Assembly: GCA_009698815.1 (NCBI GenBank)
Contig: WLPJ01000007.1
Coordinates: forward strand, 1 to 64,000
From: Actinomycetota bacterium
GTDB taxonomy: Bacteria; Actinomycetota; Actinomycetes; Nanopelagicales; Nanopelagicaceae
Length of the DNA: 64,000 nt
Reading direction: 5' to 3'
Below, in pieces: positions 1 to 8,474 of this stretch (positions are counted from its first letter, which is position 1; every line of letters begins with the position of its first letter). The translations under genes were made by a program, and so were the position numbers. The notes beneath the pieces are model-generated. The model did not search any database and was not told where the DNA came from. It worked only from the letters and a program-made list of their open reading frames with translations.

Positions 1-36
1 ACGATACTGTCCAAGATGGTAGTCATTAGAACTAGT

Positions 37-56
37 TACGGAGTTTCCGTATTTTT
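37..56 (+). terminator. rho-independent terminator
   Basis: A perfect 6-bp stem (TACGGA / TCCGTA) with a 3-base GTT loop is followed at once by five T residues at 52-56. It would end a plus-strand transcript coming from the left of the window. On the minus strand no T-run follows the stem, so it is less likely to end the tRNA-Val transcript. Confidence 0.6.
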
Positions 57-77
57 AGTTCAGTTTCTACTAAATGG

Positions 78-149
78 TGGACGATACTGGGATCGAACCA
101 GTGACCCCCACAATGTCAATGTGGTGCTCTACCGCTGAGCCAATCGTCC
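78..149 (-). tRNA. tRNA-Val (anticodon GAC)
   Basis: Read on the minus strand, 7-bp acceptor arms GGACGAT (149-143) and ATCGTCC (85-79) pair exactly, the discriminator base is A (78), the T-arm carries the GGTTCGATCC signature, and the anticodon stem CCACA/TGTGG holds the loop TTGACAT with anticodon GAC, reading GUC valine codons. No CCA is encoded. A possible promoter lies at 187-215. Confidence 0.95.
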
Positions 150-186
150 GGGCCTTAAATTTCGGTATGTATTAAATTGTTGGAAG

Positions 187-215
187 AGTATAGCCGAGCG
201 ATTTAACGCCCGAAA
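187..215 (-). promoter_or_regulatory. candidate tRNA-Val promoter
   Basis: On the minus strand a TATACT -10 box (192-187) lies 17 bases from TTTCGG (215-210), a partial -35. Transcription would start about 30 bases before the tRNA 5' end. The -35 sits in the 3' end of the cupin gene. The assignment rests on the good -10 match alone. Confidence 0.35.
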
Positions 216-547
216 TCGTCCTCAATACGCTCGATGTCGTCTTCACCAAAGTATGTTCCAGTTTGAACTTCTACGAAAATTACATCTTCTGAACCGATAT
301 TTTCGATTCGGTGTAGATCTCCGACTTCAATATCAATCGAATCGCCAGCACCCATCTCGAAAATATCACCATTCAAAGTGATGCGAGCATCGCCTTGAAT
401 AATGAACCAATGTTCAGCACGTTTTTCATGGCGCTGATATGAAAGACGTTTTCCTGGAACCACCCAGATAGTTTTGACTTTGTGCGAGTCACTTTCTGAC
501 AAGATTTCATAACGTCCCCAAGGACGTTGTGATTCATCTTCTGCCAT
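203..547 (-). CDS. small type II phosphomannose isomerase-like cupin
   Basis: A 114-residue single-domain cupin that matches the C-terminal isomerase domain of bifunctional ManC/AlgA enzymes (mannose-6-phosphate isomerase type II family). The hallmarks are visible: PWG at residues 9-11, the first cupin motif with Q38, H40 and H46 as likely metal ligands, H79 in the second motif, and the GEDDIERIEDDFGR tail. It lacks any nucleotidyltransferase domain, so it may be a stand-alone sugar-phosphate isomerase or a sugar-binding cupin; the substrate cannot be read from sequence. A GGGAGAA ribosome site precedes the ATG. It lies 42 bases downstream of tRNA-Cys on the same strand and may share its transcript. 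Confidence 0.8.
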   Translation of the reverse strand: MAEDESQRPWGRYEILSESDSHKVKTIWVVPGKRLSYQRHEKRAEHWFIIQGDARITLNGDIFEMGAGDSIDIEVGDLHRIENIGSEDVIFVEVQTGTYFGEDDIERIEDDFGR

Positions 548-589
548 CTGCTTCTCCCAAGTAGTTCTTGCTACGTAGTTCCCTCTTGG

Positions 590-660
590 AGGTCGGAACG
601 GGATTTGAACCCGTGTAGAGGGATTTGCAGTCCCTTGCCTCGCCTCTCGGCCATCCGACC
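590..660 (-). tRNA. tRNA-Cys (anticodon GCA)
   Basis: Acceptor arms GGTCGGA and TCCGACC pair fully, the discriminator is U (position 590), as required for cysteine identity, and the anticodon loop CTGCAAA within the AGGGA/TCCCT stem gives GCA. The T-loop has the usual GGTTCAAATCC form. The gene lies between tRNA-Gly and the cupin gene on the same strand. Confidence 0.95.
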
Positions 661-682
661 AAACTTTTTCTTACATAGACAA

Positions 683-731
683 ACCGCCACTTGCGAAATT
701 AATTTTGAAAAATTAATTCCAAAGCGGCGGT
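683..731. repeat. 49-bp interrupted palindrome between tRNAs
   Basis: Nested inverted repeats: an outer ACCGCC/GGCGGT pair (683-688, 726-731), a CTT/AAG pair (690-692, 722-724), and a perfect inner 10-bp repeat AATTAATTTT/AAAATTAATT (697-706, 709-718) around a 2-base centre. It could fold into one long hairpin in the tRNA-Gly to tRNA-Cys transcript and act as a processing site, a terminator lacking a T-tract, or a protein-binding palindrome. The repeat is certain; its role is not. Confidence 0.7.
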
Positions 732-738
732 AAATCCG

Positions 739-811
739 AGCGGACGACGGGGTTCGAACCCGCGACCTGAACCTTGGCAAGGTTCCGCGCTACCAGCTGC
801 GCTACGTCCGC
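739..811 (-). tRNA. tRNA-Gly (anticodon GCC)
   Basis: Acceptor arms GCGGACG and CGTCCGC pair exactly, the discriminator is U as in other bacterial glycine tRNAs, and the anticodon stem GAACC/GGTTC encloses TTGCCAA with anticodon GCC. The D-arm (AGCGCAGCTGGTAGCGC) and the T-arm GGTTCGAACCCC are standard. It is the first gene of the minus-strand tRNA run. Confidence 0.95.
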
Positions 812-827
812 ATTTCGTGCGTGGGCA

Positions 828-857
828 AATCTATCGCAGCAAGGGGCTATCCGCCAA
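828..857 (-). promoter_or_regulatory. candidate promoter of the tRNA-Gly/tRNA-Cys run
   Basis: On the minus strand TTGGCG (857-852) and TAGATT (833-828) are separated by 18 bases, and the expected start lies about 10 bases before the tRNA-Gly 5' end. This is one of the few promoters in the window with a recognisable -35. Confidence 0.5.
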
Positions 858-874
858 AGCGAGCGGTTTCACCG

Positions 875-886
875 TAGCGTAAGGGC
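875..886 (+). promoter_or_regulatory. leaderless-type -10 box of pabB
   Basis: TAGCGT at 875-880 ends 6 bases before the ATG at 887, so the transcript would start at or next to the start codon. No usefully spaced Shine-Dalgarno sequence is present. Confidence 0.45.
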
Positions 887-1885
887 ATGGATTTGCGTGA
901 TGACTCATTCTGGATGAGCGGGCGATATGCCAGATCTCTCATTGAAGTAACTGATGATTTATCACGTTTAGATGATGGCAATTTTTGGGCAGTTAGCGTT
1001 AGCTTTGAAGGACAGGTTCGTTTAGCGCGATTTAGACAAGTCATGAAGGCGCGCTTTCCTTTAAGCGGATCGACAAATACTTTGGTTACCGGCAATTGGA
1101 AGACATCACTTGATGAAAGTGAGTACTGCAATTACGTAGCAAAAATCAGGGATGCAATCGCAAGTGGATGGGTCTATCAAGTAAATGCCTGCCGTGTGCT
1201 AACGGCAGATTTTTCTGGCGATGAGCTAGCCTCACTCTTCGGGCGCATCCTTAGTTCAAATCCAGCACCTTATGCCGCATATTTATCTTTGCCAGAGTTA
1301 GCCATGGCATCGGCCTCTCCCGAACTATTCCTAAAACGTGAGGGTAATAAAGTGTTGACATCGCCAATAAAAGGGACGCAAACCCTTGATGAGAATGGAT
1401 TTGGTGAAAAAGATCAGAGCGAGAACATCATGATTGTTGATTTAATGCGCAATGATCTTGGACAGATTTGTCGCGACGGGAGCGTCGATGTGGCCAACTT
1501 GCTTAGATCTGAGGATCATCCGGGCCTTAGACATTTAGTATCTGATGTGACGGGTGAATTAAAAGAGGGAATATCGTGGAAGGTAATAATTACAGCGTTA
1601 CTACCGGCAGGGTCCATTAGCGGTGCGCCAAAGAGTTCTGCGCTACAAGTTATTGCAGACAATGAGCCCGTACAACGTGGTCCTTACTGTGGAATCCTCG
1701 GTTGGATAGAAGGTGATCAAGCTGAGTTATCAGTTGCCATCAGAACATTTTGGAGTTTGCGTGACTCGCAGCTGCACTTTGGAACAGGTGCGGGGATTAC
1801 TTGGGGGAGTGAGCCAATGGCTGAGTGGGAAGAGACGCAACTAAAGGCGAGAAAATTGATTTCGATTGCTGGAGGAAATCTCTAA
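887..1885 (+). CDS. pabB: aminodeoxychorismate synthase component I
   Basis: Converts chorismate and ammonia to 4-amino-4-deoxychorismate for folate p-aminobenzoate. The 332 residues are almost entirely the chorismate-binding fold; the N-terminal domain common in PabB/TrpE is largely missing. SPIKGT (lysine 162) carries the lysine typical of aminodeoxychorismate synthases, where anthranilate synthases do not have it, which favours PabB over TrpE. Other family motifs are MIVDLMRNDLG, PAGSISGAPK and GPYCGILGW. pabC follows with a 1-base overlap. No glutamine amidotransferase partner (pabA/trpG) is in the window. The start at 887 is supported by the -10 box at 875. Confidence 0.88.
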   Translation: MDLRDDSFWMSGRYARSLIEVTDDLSRLDDGNFWAVSVSFEGQVRLARFRQVMKARFPLSGSTNTLVTGNWKTSLDESEYCNYVAKIRDAIASGWVYQVNACRVLTADFSGDELASLFGRILSSNPAPYAAYLSLPELAMASASPELFLKREGNKVLTSPIKGTQTLDENGFGEKDQSENIMIVDLMRNDLGQICRDGSVDVANLLRSEDHPGLRHLVSDVTGELKEGISWKVIITALLPAGSISGAPKSSALQVIADNEPVQRGPYCGILGWIEGDQAELSVAIRTFWSLRDSQLHFGTGAGITWGSEPMAEWEETQLKARKLISIAGGNL

Positions 1886-2649
1886 TGCAGATTTGGTTAA
1901 ACGACCAGTTAACGGATTCGGCGGCTGCCAATGTTGGCGCTGGTGGTTGGCCAAGCGGTGAAGGTGTATTTGAAACGATTCGAACCCAAGATGGTGAGGT
2001 CTTTGAACTTGGGCGCCACATGCGTCGGGCGTTAGAAGCAGCAACTGCCAAAGGATTTTCATTACCAAACGAAGAAGTCGTGCGAACTGGAATACGCTCA
2101 CTTTTAATTTCTGAAGCACACGCCATTGGCCGATTACGTTTACTTTTTTCAAAGGGGCGATTCATTGCTGTTCACCAAAGCTATGCAGATATAACTAAGC
2201 CAGCCAAATTGGCCGTTGTTGCGGATTCAGAAATTGTTGAATCTATAAGTATCAAGACCTTTCCATACGAACATCGATTGGTTCTTTTAGAGCAGGCGCA
2301 GCAGAGTGGCTTTGATGAAATTATCTGTATTAACGAAGGTGGCGAAGTTTCGGAAGGCGCGGTCTCGAATTTTCTTTTCCGGATAGATGGAAATTGGATT
2401 ACAACCCCGCTATCTTCTGGAGTACTGCCAGGTATTCAACGGGGGATAGTCATCGAAAGATGTGGGGTAGCGGTCAAGCAAATATTTAAATCGGAGTTGG
2501 ACAAAGTTGATGCGGCCTTCGTAATCTCGAGTTTAAAAATTGCGCTTTCGGTTGCATCAATTGATGGCAAATCCTTACAAATAGATGAAGATTGCAAGGC
2601 GCTGGCTGCGGATATTTGGGCAAACACACACAGGCATTCGGTAGGCTAA
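1885..2649 (+). CDS. pabC: aminodeoxychorismate lyase (class IV aminotransferase fold)
   Basis: PLP enzyme that releases pyruvate from aminodeoxychorismate to give p-aminobenzoate. The 254-residue protein shows the fold-type IV pattern: a lysine in [11 protein letters not shown] as the probable Schiff-base residue, [15 protein letters not shown], and GAVSN. The start at 1885 is chosen because the ATG overlaps the pabB stop (TAATG) and a GGAGG ribosome site lies at 1871-1875; a longer reading frame from 1825 would run through the pabB end. A branched-chain or D-amino acid aminotransferase is the main alternative, but pairing with pabB argues for PabC. Confidence 0.82.
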   Translation: MQIWLNDQLTDSAAANVGAGGWPSGEGVFETIRTQDGEVFELGRHMRRALEAATAKGFSLPNEEVVRTGIRSLLISEAHAIGRLRLLFSKGRFIAVHQSYADITKPAKLAVVADSEIVESISIKTFPYEHRLVLLEQAQQSGFDEIICINEGGEVSEGAVSNFLFRIDGNWITTPLSSGVLPGIQRGIVIERCGVAVKQIFKSELDKVDAAFVISSLKIALSVASIDGKSLQIDEDCKALAADIWANTHRHSVG

Positions 2650-2653
2650 GCCC
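2642..2653 (+). promoter_or_regulatory. leaderless-type -10 box of thrS
   Basis: TAGGCT at 2642-2647 overlaps the end of pabC and lies 6 bases before the thrS ATG. No Shine-Dalgarno sequence is seen. Confidence 0.5.
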
Positions 2654-4642
2654 ATGTCTGCGATCGCGATCAAGGTCGATGGAGTTTCGGTATCGGTTGA
2701 ACCTGAAACCCGTCCCACCCAGCTATTTGCTGAGCGCAAGGAAGTTATCGTCTGCAAAGTAAATGGGGTCTTAAAGGATCTCTGGACTGAACTCGCTGAT
2801 GGTGACTCGGTTGAAGCGATTTCAATTTCATCACCTGAAGGTCTTTCTGTACTTCGCCACTCGACAGCTCATGTGATGGCGCAAGCCGTGCAACAAGTAT
2901 TTGCACAGACTCAATTAGGAATTGGCCCACCAATTACCGATGGTTTCTATTACGACTTTGATCCGATGAGAGCTTTTAATCCTGAGGATCTCATGAAGAT
3001 CGAAAGTGCGATGCGCAAGATCATTAAAGATGGACAGCGTTTTCGGCGTCGCGTTACAAATGAAGCAGATGCTTTAAAAGAGTTGGCGCACGAGCCGTAT
3101 AAGTGTGAATTAATTGGAATTAAATCTGGCGCAGGAGATGAAGCCAGCGTTGAAGTCGGTGGAGCTGAGCTAACAATTTATGACAATTTGGGTCGCGATG
3201 GACAACCGATTTGGTCTGATCTCTGTCGTGGTCCGCATCTTCCTTCCACAAAACATATTCCAGCATTTAAATTAATGCGTACGGCTGCTGCTTATTGGCG
3301 AGGTTCAGAGAAGAATCCAATGCTGCAACGTATTTATGGAACAGCGTGGCCATCACAAGAAGAACTCGATGCTTATCTTGAATTACTAGCCGAAGCCGAA
3401 AAGCGCGATCACCGTCGCCTCGGTACTGAACTTGATTTATTTTCATTTCCAGAAGAAATCGGTTCTGGTCTAGCCGTCTTTCATCCCAAAGGCGGAATTA
3501 TCAGGCGTGCGATGGAAGATTATTCTCGCAAACGCCACGAAGATGAAGGTTATGAATTCGTTTATTCACCGCACCTAACTAAGGCCGCGCTCTTTGAAAA
3601 ATCTGGCCATTTGCAGTGGTACTCAGAAGGTATGTACCCACCGATGGTTATGGATGAAGAACTACATGCTGATGGCACAATCAAACGTGCCGGCCAGCAG
3701 TACTACATGAAGCCGATGAACTGTCCTTTCCATAACCTTATATTTGCCTCACGCGGGCGCTCTTATCGCGAACTACCGTTGCGCCTTTTCGAATTTGGAA
3801 CTGTTTATCGTTACGAAAAATCTGGAGTAGTGCACGGCCTTACTCGTGCGCGTGGTTTCACACAGGATGACGCCCATATTTACTGTACAAAAGAGCAAAT
3901 GGTCGGTGAACTAGATTCACTACTTACCTTCGTACTTAATTTGTTACGCGATTATGGTTTGGAAGATTTCTATCTGGAACTTTCCACACGCAATCCTGAA
4001 AAGTCTGTCGGCGAAGAATCTGATTGGGTGGAAGCCACAGCAGCGTTGCGTAAAGCAGCACTTGCGCAAAATCTAGAGTTAGTTCTAGATGAAGGTGGCG
4101 CAGCGTTCTATGGCCCAAAGATTTCAGTGCAAGCAAAAGATGCGATCGGTCGCACCTGGCAGATGTCGACCATCCAGGTTGATTTCCAATTGCCGCAACG
4201 TTTTGAACTTGAATATTCGGCAACAGATGGAACACGCCAGCGCCCAGTGATGATTCACCGCGCGCTCTTTGGGTCAATTGAAAGATTCTTCGGCGTTCTT
4301 ACCGAGCATTATGCAGGTGCTTTCCCACCATGGTTGGCGCCGGTGCAAGTGACGGCTATTCCTGTGGCCGAGGCCTTTGCTGATTACTTGGCCGGGGTTG
4401 TTAAAGAATTTAGATCTGCGGGAATTCGCATTGACCTTGATTCATCTGATGATCGCATGCAGAAGAAGATCCGCAATGCTCAAATGCAGAAGGTTCCGTA
4501 TATGTTGATTGCAGGTGAAGAAGATCAAGTCGCGGGCAAAGTCTCGATTCGCTATCGCAACGGTGAACAAAAGAATTCAATATCTATTCATGACGCAATC
4601 GCTGAGATTAAATTAGCAATTGCCGACCGCAAGCAGGCCTAG
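2654..4642 (+). CDS. thrS: threonine--tRNA ligase
   Basis: Charges tRNA-Thr. The 662-residue protein has the full bacterial layout: a TGS domain (about 1-60), an editing domain with HSTAH (H69, H73), a class II catalytic core with MNCPFHN zinc-ligand cysteine, motif 2 around [13 protein letters not shown] and GFTQDDAH, motif 3 [13 protein letters not shown], and a C-terminal anticodon-binding domain. It is followed 2 bases later by the HIT gene, the start of the phospholipid cluster, as in mycobacteria. Confidence 0.97.
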   Translation: MSAIAIKVDGVSVSVEPETRPTQLFAERKEVIVCKVNGVLKDLWTELADGDSVEAISISSPEGLSVLRHSTAHVMAQAVQQVFAQTQLGIGPPITDGFYYDFDPMRAFNPEDLMKIESAMRKIIKDGQRFRRRVTNEADALKELAHEPYKCELIGIKSGAGDEASVEVGGAELTIYDNLGRDGQPIWSDLCRGPHLPSTKHIPAFKLMRTAAAYWRGSEKNPMLQRIYGTAWPSQEELDAYLELLAEAEKRDHRRLGTELDLFSFPEEIGSGLAVFHPKGGIIRRAMEDYSRKRHEDEGYEFVYSPHLTKAALFEKSGHLQWYSEGMYPPMVMDEELHADGTIKRAGQQYYMKPMNCPFHNLIFASRGRSYRELPLRLFEFGTVYRYEKSGVVHGLTRARGFTQDDAHIYCTKEQMVGELDSLLTFVLNLLRDYGLEDFYLELSTRNPEKSVGEESDWVEATAALRKAALAQNLELVLDEGGAAFYGPKISVQAKDAIGRTWQMSTIQVDFQLPQRFELEYSATDGTRQRPVMIHRALFGSIERFFGVLTEHYAGAFPPWLAPVQVTAIPVAEAFADYLAGVVKEFRSAGIRIDLDSSDDRMQKKIRNAQMQKVPYMLIAGEEDQVAGKVSIRYRNGEQKNSISIHDAIAEIKLAIADRKQA

Positions 4643-4644
4643 CG

Positions 4645-5166
4645 ATGAGTTCACCTGATTTAGGAATGCCAGATCGGTGGTCGCGTTTATGGGCGCCTCA
4701 TCGCATGGAATATCTAAAGGGTGAGAACCGGCCGCTAGGTCAGAACGAAGAAGATTGCCCTTTCTGTCGAATTCCAACACTTTCAGATGAAGAAGGTTTA
4801 ATCGTGGCGCGTGGCGAGTTCGCCTACGCGGTTATGAATTTATATCCATATAACGCAGGTCATTTATTGATCTGTGCTTTTCGCCATGTCGCTGACTTAA
4901 CTGATCTCACCAAGGGCGAACGTGATGAAATCTCTGCGATGAGTGCCCACGCAATGGTTACCTTGCGCAAGGTTGCAGCGCCAGCAGGTTTTAACTTAGG
5001 TATGAATCAAGGTGCTATATCCGGGGCTGGGGTTGCCGAACATATTCACCAACATGTTGTTCCACGCTGGTCAGGTGATGCCAACTTCATGCCGATCATC
5101 GGTCAAACAAAAGTTATGCCGGTCTTACTAGCGCAGACGCGCGCCGAGCTTGCTGCTGCTTGGTAG
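4645..5166 (+). CDS. HIT-family nucleotide phosphorylase/hydrolase
   Basis: A 173-residue histidine-triad protein with the catalytic HIHQHVVPRW (H133, H135, H137) and a CPFC pair (C38, C41) suited to bind zinc. The same gene sits between thrS and pgsA in mycobacteria, where the product is an Ap4A phosphorylase; a role in breaking down diadenosine tetraphosphate made by aminoacyl-tRNA synthetases is the likely inference. The start follows the thrS stop by two bases. Confidence 0.85.
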   Translation: MSSPDLGMPDRWSRLWAPHRMEYLKGENRPLGQNEEDCPFCRIPTLSDEEGLIVARGEFAYAVMNLYPYNAGHLLICAFRHVADLTDLTKGERDEISAMSAHAMVTLRKVAAPAGFNLGMNQGAISGAGVAEHIHQHVVPRWSGDANFMPIIGQTKVMPVLLAQTRAELAAAW

Positions 5167-5217
5167 CTATTTAATTAAGAGCAGTAAATTTAGTGCAGTT
5201 GATCTAAATAGCTTTTT
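5165..5217 (+). terminator. probable terminator after the HIT gene
   Basis: AGCTATTT (5165-5172) pairs with AAATAGCT (5206-5213), with an imperfect inner stem (GCA...TGC around 5181-5196), followed by a short T-run to 5217. The long loop makes it a moderate call. It runs into the 3' end of the convergent gene. Confidence 0.4.
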
Positions 5218-5762
5218 ACAATATCTATTCCCAGTCCATTTGAAATCACGACTGGAATTGCTGGAAATAAAAGCCCTGCAGCGAATGCACCTTCGCCAGC
5301 GTTTTCAATCTCGGTTAAATACTCTTCGCGAAAATCGGCTACCAACTCTTGGTGTTCTACATCGCTAGCACGCAGGGTTGGCGGAGTGGTGCTGTAATCA
5401 CGCAGTTCTTGAGTCTCAAGGTTAATCAAAGCAATTGGTTCACCTTTATCACCATGTAAAACAAGGAAAGGTGTTGCAAGTTGATCCAAGACGCGATTAC
5501 CCAACATGATGGCATCTTCGAAATCTGAATCTGATCCTTCTAGTTCATTAACAATAACCATTCTTGGTAATTGAAAATCGCTTAAAGATTGCCATAGATC
5601 AATAGTTGGCTGGTCAATACCGGCTGCTGGATTTATAACAAAGATTGCTAGATCACTTTCAGCAACTGCAGTGTCCGAGACTTCTGCGCCAAATAGATTA
5701 GCGATCGCTTGGGGTTGGGCCGAGACATGGCCGTAGATATGGATGCGTTTTGCATAAGTCAC
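5190..5762 (-). CDS. reduced EF-G-like GTPase-domain protein, nucleotide motifs lost
   Basis: A 190-residue protein alignable by eye with parts of the EF-G G-domain. GHVSAQPQ stands where the P-loop GHxxxGKT is expected; then DLAIFVINPAAGIDQPTIDLW, LPRMVIVNELE where NKxD is expected, and a C-terminal segment (LLFPAIPVVIS...GLGIDIVKSYL) resembling the end of the G-domain. Switch regions and domains II-V are absent. The P-loop lysine and the NKxD residues are gone, so GTP hydrolysis is not expected. Function unknown; a pseudo-GTPase or a remnant of an EF-G-like gene. The GTG start has its own -10 (TATTCT, 5775-5770), so the gene appears to be expressed. Confidence 0.6.
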   Translation of the reverse strand: MTYAKRIHIYGHVSAQPQAIANLFGAEVSDTAVAESDLAIFVINPAAGIDQPTIDLWQSLSDFQLPRMVIVNELEGSDSDFEDAIMLGNRVLDQLATPFLVLHGDKGEPIALINLETQELRDYSTTPPTLRASDVEHQELVADFREEYLTEIENAGEGAFAAGLLFPAIPVVISNGLGIDIVKSYLDQLH

Positions 5763-5775
5763 AAGCGTCAGAATA
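5763..5775 (-). promoter_or_regulatory. leaderless-type -10 box of the EF-G-like gene
   Basis: On the minus strand TATTCT (5775-5770) lies 7 bases before the GTG start at 5762. It supports both the GTG choice and expression of this odd gene. Confidence 0.45.
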
Positions 5776-5801
5776 GGTGAAATTCCGCCCTTAAGCCTAC
5801 G

Positions 5802-6404
5802 ATGGTGGCGATGTTAAGCGCTTCTTTAAAGCCAGCCATAACCCGCGCCATCAATCCAATTGCGCGTGGGGCACTTCGCCTTGGCCTAACCCCAAATGCT
5901 GTTACGGCAATTGGGGCGCTCGGAGTTGTTTTTAGTTCGCTCTATTTTTATCCACGACAAGAATTTTTCTGGGGCACGATTGCGATTTCAATTTTTGCGC
6001 TAAGTGATCTCTTTGATGGCGCAATGGCGCGAATTTCACAGAAAGGTGCCAGTCGTTGGGGCGGATTTTTAGATTCGACGATTGATCGAATTACGGATTC
6101 TGCGATCATGGTTGGGCTAACTATTGCCTTGATAAATATTGATGATCCGCTCGCACCAATCGCGCTAGCGGCGCTAGTTGCTGGCGGGTTGGTTTCTTAT
6201 ATCAGGGCCAAGGCGGAATCTTTAAATATCGAATGTTCAGGTGGCATTGCAGAAAGAACTGAGCGGCTAATTTTGGCTTTAACCGCAATCGGGTTCGATG
6301 GCCTAGGGGTTCCTTACGCGCTAACCATTGGGATCTGGCTACTTTTGATTTTGGCTACCGTCACTGTGGCGCAAAGAATTTTGATTGTGAAGGCTGCGAT
6401 TTAA
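5802..6404 (+). CDS. pgsA: phosphatidylinositol phosphate synthase (CDP-alcohol phosphatidyltransferase)
   Basis: Membrane enzyme that transfers a phosphatidyl group from CDP-diacylglycerol to inositol phosphate, the first step to phosphatidylinositol and its mannosides. The 200-residue protein has the signature D69-x2-D72-G-x2-A-R77...G-x3-D91-x3-D95 and several hydrophobic segments. Position between the HIT gene and patA/pimA matches mycobacterial pgsA1. An alternative ATG at 5811 exists. Glycerol phosphate as acceptor cannot be excluded from sequence, but the neighbours argue for inositol. Confidence 0.87.
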   Translation: MVAMLSASLKPAITRAINPIARGALRLGLTPNAVTAIGALGVVFSSLYFYPRQEFFWGTIAISIFALSDLFDGAMARISQKGASRWGGFLDSTIDRITDSAIMVGLTIALINIDDPLAPIALAALVAGGLVSYIRAKAESLNIECSGGIAERTERLILALTAIGFDGLGVPYALTIGIWLLLILATVTVAQRILIVKAAI

Positions 6405-6408
6405 TAAT

Positions 6409-7299
6409 ATGAATAAAGATTTTTTATCATCGATTCCGTATTTTGTCGGATGGCGGCTAGTCCGCGCTTTGCCTGAAAAGATGGCTTACTCAATATTTGA
6501 AAGTATTGGCAAAATCGTCCTATTTCGCAATGGCGCGCGGATGAAAAGGCTACGCAGTAACTTGCAAAGAGTTGAGCCAGGCAACACTCCGGAAGCCATG
6601 GATCAACTTATGCGCGCTGCAGTCTCATCGAGCATGCGTTATTGGTGTGACACTTTTCGATGCTCAGATTGGTCGAAGTCCCGTATTTTGACGACCGTAA
6701 CGGCGACGCGAGAAGAGTTATTAACGGGCCCAATGAGAGATGGTCGCGGCGTCGTTGTTGCCCTGCCTCACGCCGGAAATTGGGATCATGCTGGTTTCTA
6801 TTTTTGCGCGATGGGATTTCCGCTCGTATCAGTTGTGGAAAGAGTTAAACCCGAAGCCTTATTCAATAAATTTCTTCAGTACCGCCAAAAAATGGGCATG
6901 GAAGTCTTAGCGCTAGATGGGCGATCCATGGGAACGCTTATGCAGCGTGCGCGTGAAGGTGCACTTATTGCGCTGGTTTCGGATCGCGATTTGTCTCGCA
7001 GCGGAGTCGATGTGACTTTCTTCGGACATCCTGCGCGCATGCCTGCCGGAGCTGCCTTGTTAGCGATTCGCACTGGCATACCTTTGATAACAGCTTTTGT
7101 TTCTTATACAAATACTGGGATTCATATCGAGTTTAATAGCGTGGCTATTCCTGAACAGGGAACAGAAGCGCAGCGAGTTTCAACGGTGGTGCAAGAGTGT
7201 GCAGATCAATTCGCTAAGGGAATTGCCAAACATCCGCAGGATTGGCATATGTTGCAACGCATCTGGGTTGATGGCGACTTTAAAGAGAGAACGAAATGA
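6409..7299 (+). CDS. patA: phosphatidylinositol mannoside acyltransferase
   Basis: Peripheral membrane acyltransferase of the HtrB/LPLAT family, expected to acylate mannose in phosphatidylinositol mannosides. The catalytic HxxxxD is visible as HAGNWD (H121, D126), followed by the SVVERVKPEALFNKF region typical of the family. It is 296 residues long. The gene follows pgsA by 4 bases and overlaps pimA by 4 (ATGA), forming the PIM operon. Assignment as PatA rests on the family match plus synteny. Confidence 0.87.
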   Translation: MNKDFLSSIPYFVGWRLVRALPEKMAYSIFESIGKIVLFRNGARMKRLRSNLQRVEPGNTPEAMDQLMRAAVSSSMRYWCDTFRCSDWSKSRILTTVTATREELLTGPMRDGRGVVVALPHAGNWDHAGFYFCAMGFPLVSVVERVKPEALFNKFLQYRQKMGMEVLALDGRSMGTLMQRAREGALIALVSDRDLSRSGVDVTFFGHPARMPAGAALLAIRTGIPLITAFVSYTNTGIHIEFNSVAIPEQGTEAQRVSTVVQECADQFAKGIAKHPQDWHMLQRIWVDGDFKERTK

Positions 7300-8474
7300 C
7301 TCTGCAAAAGTTAAGGATTGGTCTGGTTTGTCCGTATGGTTGGGATACACCTGGTGGAGTACAAAATCATGTACGAGACTTAGCGGAATATTTGATTGCT
7401 AAAGGCCACTATGTCTCAGTTTTAGCGCCGGTAATTGATGAGGCTGCTATCCCAGATTATGTAGTCAGCGCAGGAAAACCGATTTCGATTCCTTATAACG
7501 GGGCAGTTGCGCGAGTTTTATTCGGCCCGATTGCATTTTCACGAGTTCGTCATTGGATATCTGATGGAAATTTTGATCTATTACATTTACATGAGCCTGC
7601 CATTCCGTCAATTTCACTTTTGGCCTGCTGGGCTGCCGAAGGTCCACTAGTTGGAACTTTTCATGCGGCAGCAAAGCGGCAGAAAGCGATCTTTGCGATC
7701 GGTCCGATCCTTGAGCCGGTGATTGAGAAACTTACAGTCCGTATCGCAGTGAGTGAGGCAGCTCGTGAGACGTTAACCGAGCATCTAGAAACTGATGCCG
7801 TCGTTGTACCAAATGGAATTTATGCAGATCGCTACCGTGATGGTGAGGTTCGCGCGCAATGGAGTGGAAATACCCTTGGTTTCATTGGGCGATATGAAGA
7901 ACCGCGAAAGGGTTTATCGGTATTACTTGAGGCGCTGCCAATTATCGCTCGCTTTGCACCGGATGTCCGCGTCTTAGTTGCTGGACCTGGAGATAGCAAG
8001 GAAGTAGAAGATCAGATTGATCCGCAACTAAGACATCGCTTCGAATTTTTAGGACGCATAACCGAGAAAGAAAAGGCAGACTTTCTTTCATCTGTTTCCC
8101 TCTACATTGCTCCAAATACTGGCGGTGAGTCTTTCGGAATTATTTTGGCGGAGGCTCTGGCCGGAGGAGCTGCTGTTGTAGCGAGTGATATTCCAGCCTT
8201 TGATTCACTTCTCGGCCATGGTGAATATGGCGCCTTATTCCAATCTGAAAATCCGCAGGAATTGGCGCAGGTAGTAATTGAGTTGTTGCGTGATGCGGAT
8301 AAGCGAAAGTCTTTGGCGCAGCGCGGAAAGGTGTATGCCCAGCGCTTTGATTGGGATGTTGTTGCTGAAGATATCTTTTCGATTTATGAAATGGCTTTAG
8401 TCGGAGGTGTAGGAGTAACCCTCTCTTCGGAAAATCGGGCATGGAATCGCTTCTTGGGAAGAGAAGGAAAGTAA
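7296..8474 (+). CDS. pimA: phosphatidylinositol alpha-mannosyltransferase
   Basis: GT-B, GT4-family transferase that adds the first mannose from GDP-mannose to phosphatidylinositol at the inner membrane face. The 392 residues show the N-terminal WDTPGGVQNHV glycine-rich loop, LHLHEP, the nucleotide-phosphate residues R204/K205 in GRYEEPRKGL, and the E-x7-E motif (E278, E286) in GGESFGIILAEAL. Overlaps patA by 4 bases and the next gene by one. Confidence 0.9.
   Translation: MTLQKLRIGLVCPYGWDTPGGVQNHVRDLAEYLIAKGHYVSVLAPVIDEAAIPDYVVSAGKPISIPYNGAVARVLFGPIAFSRVRHWISDGNFDLLHLHEPAIPSISLLACWAAEGPLVGTFHAAAKRQKAIFAIGPILEPVIEKLTVRIAVSEAARETLTEHLETDAVVVPNGIYADRYRDGEVRAQWSGNTLGFIGRYEEPRKGLSVLLEALPIIARFAPDVRVLVAGPGDSKEVEDQIDPQLRHRFEFLGRITEKEKADFLSSVSLYIAPNTGGESFGIILAEALAGGAAVVASDIPAFDSLLGHGEYGALFQSENPQELAQVVIELLRDADKRKSLAQRGKVYAQRFDWDVVAEDIFSIYEMALVGGVGVTLSSENRAWNRFLGREGK

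Noticed and set aside
1-10. The first ten bases repeat the 3' part of tRNA-Val (positions 81-89) and might mark a second tRNA.
   Set aside because: The match ends after nine bases and no T-loop or anticodon arm follows; treated as chance.
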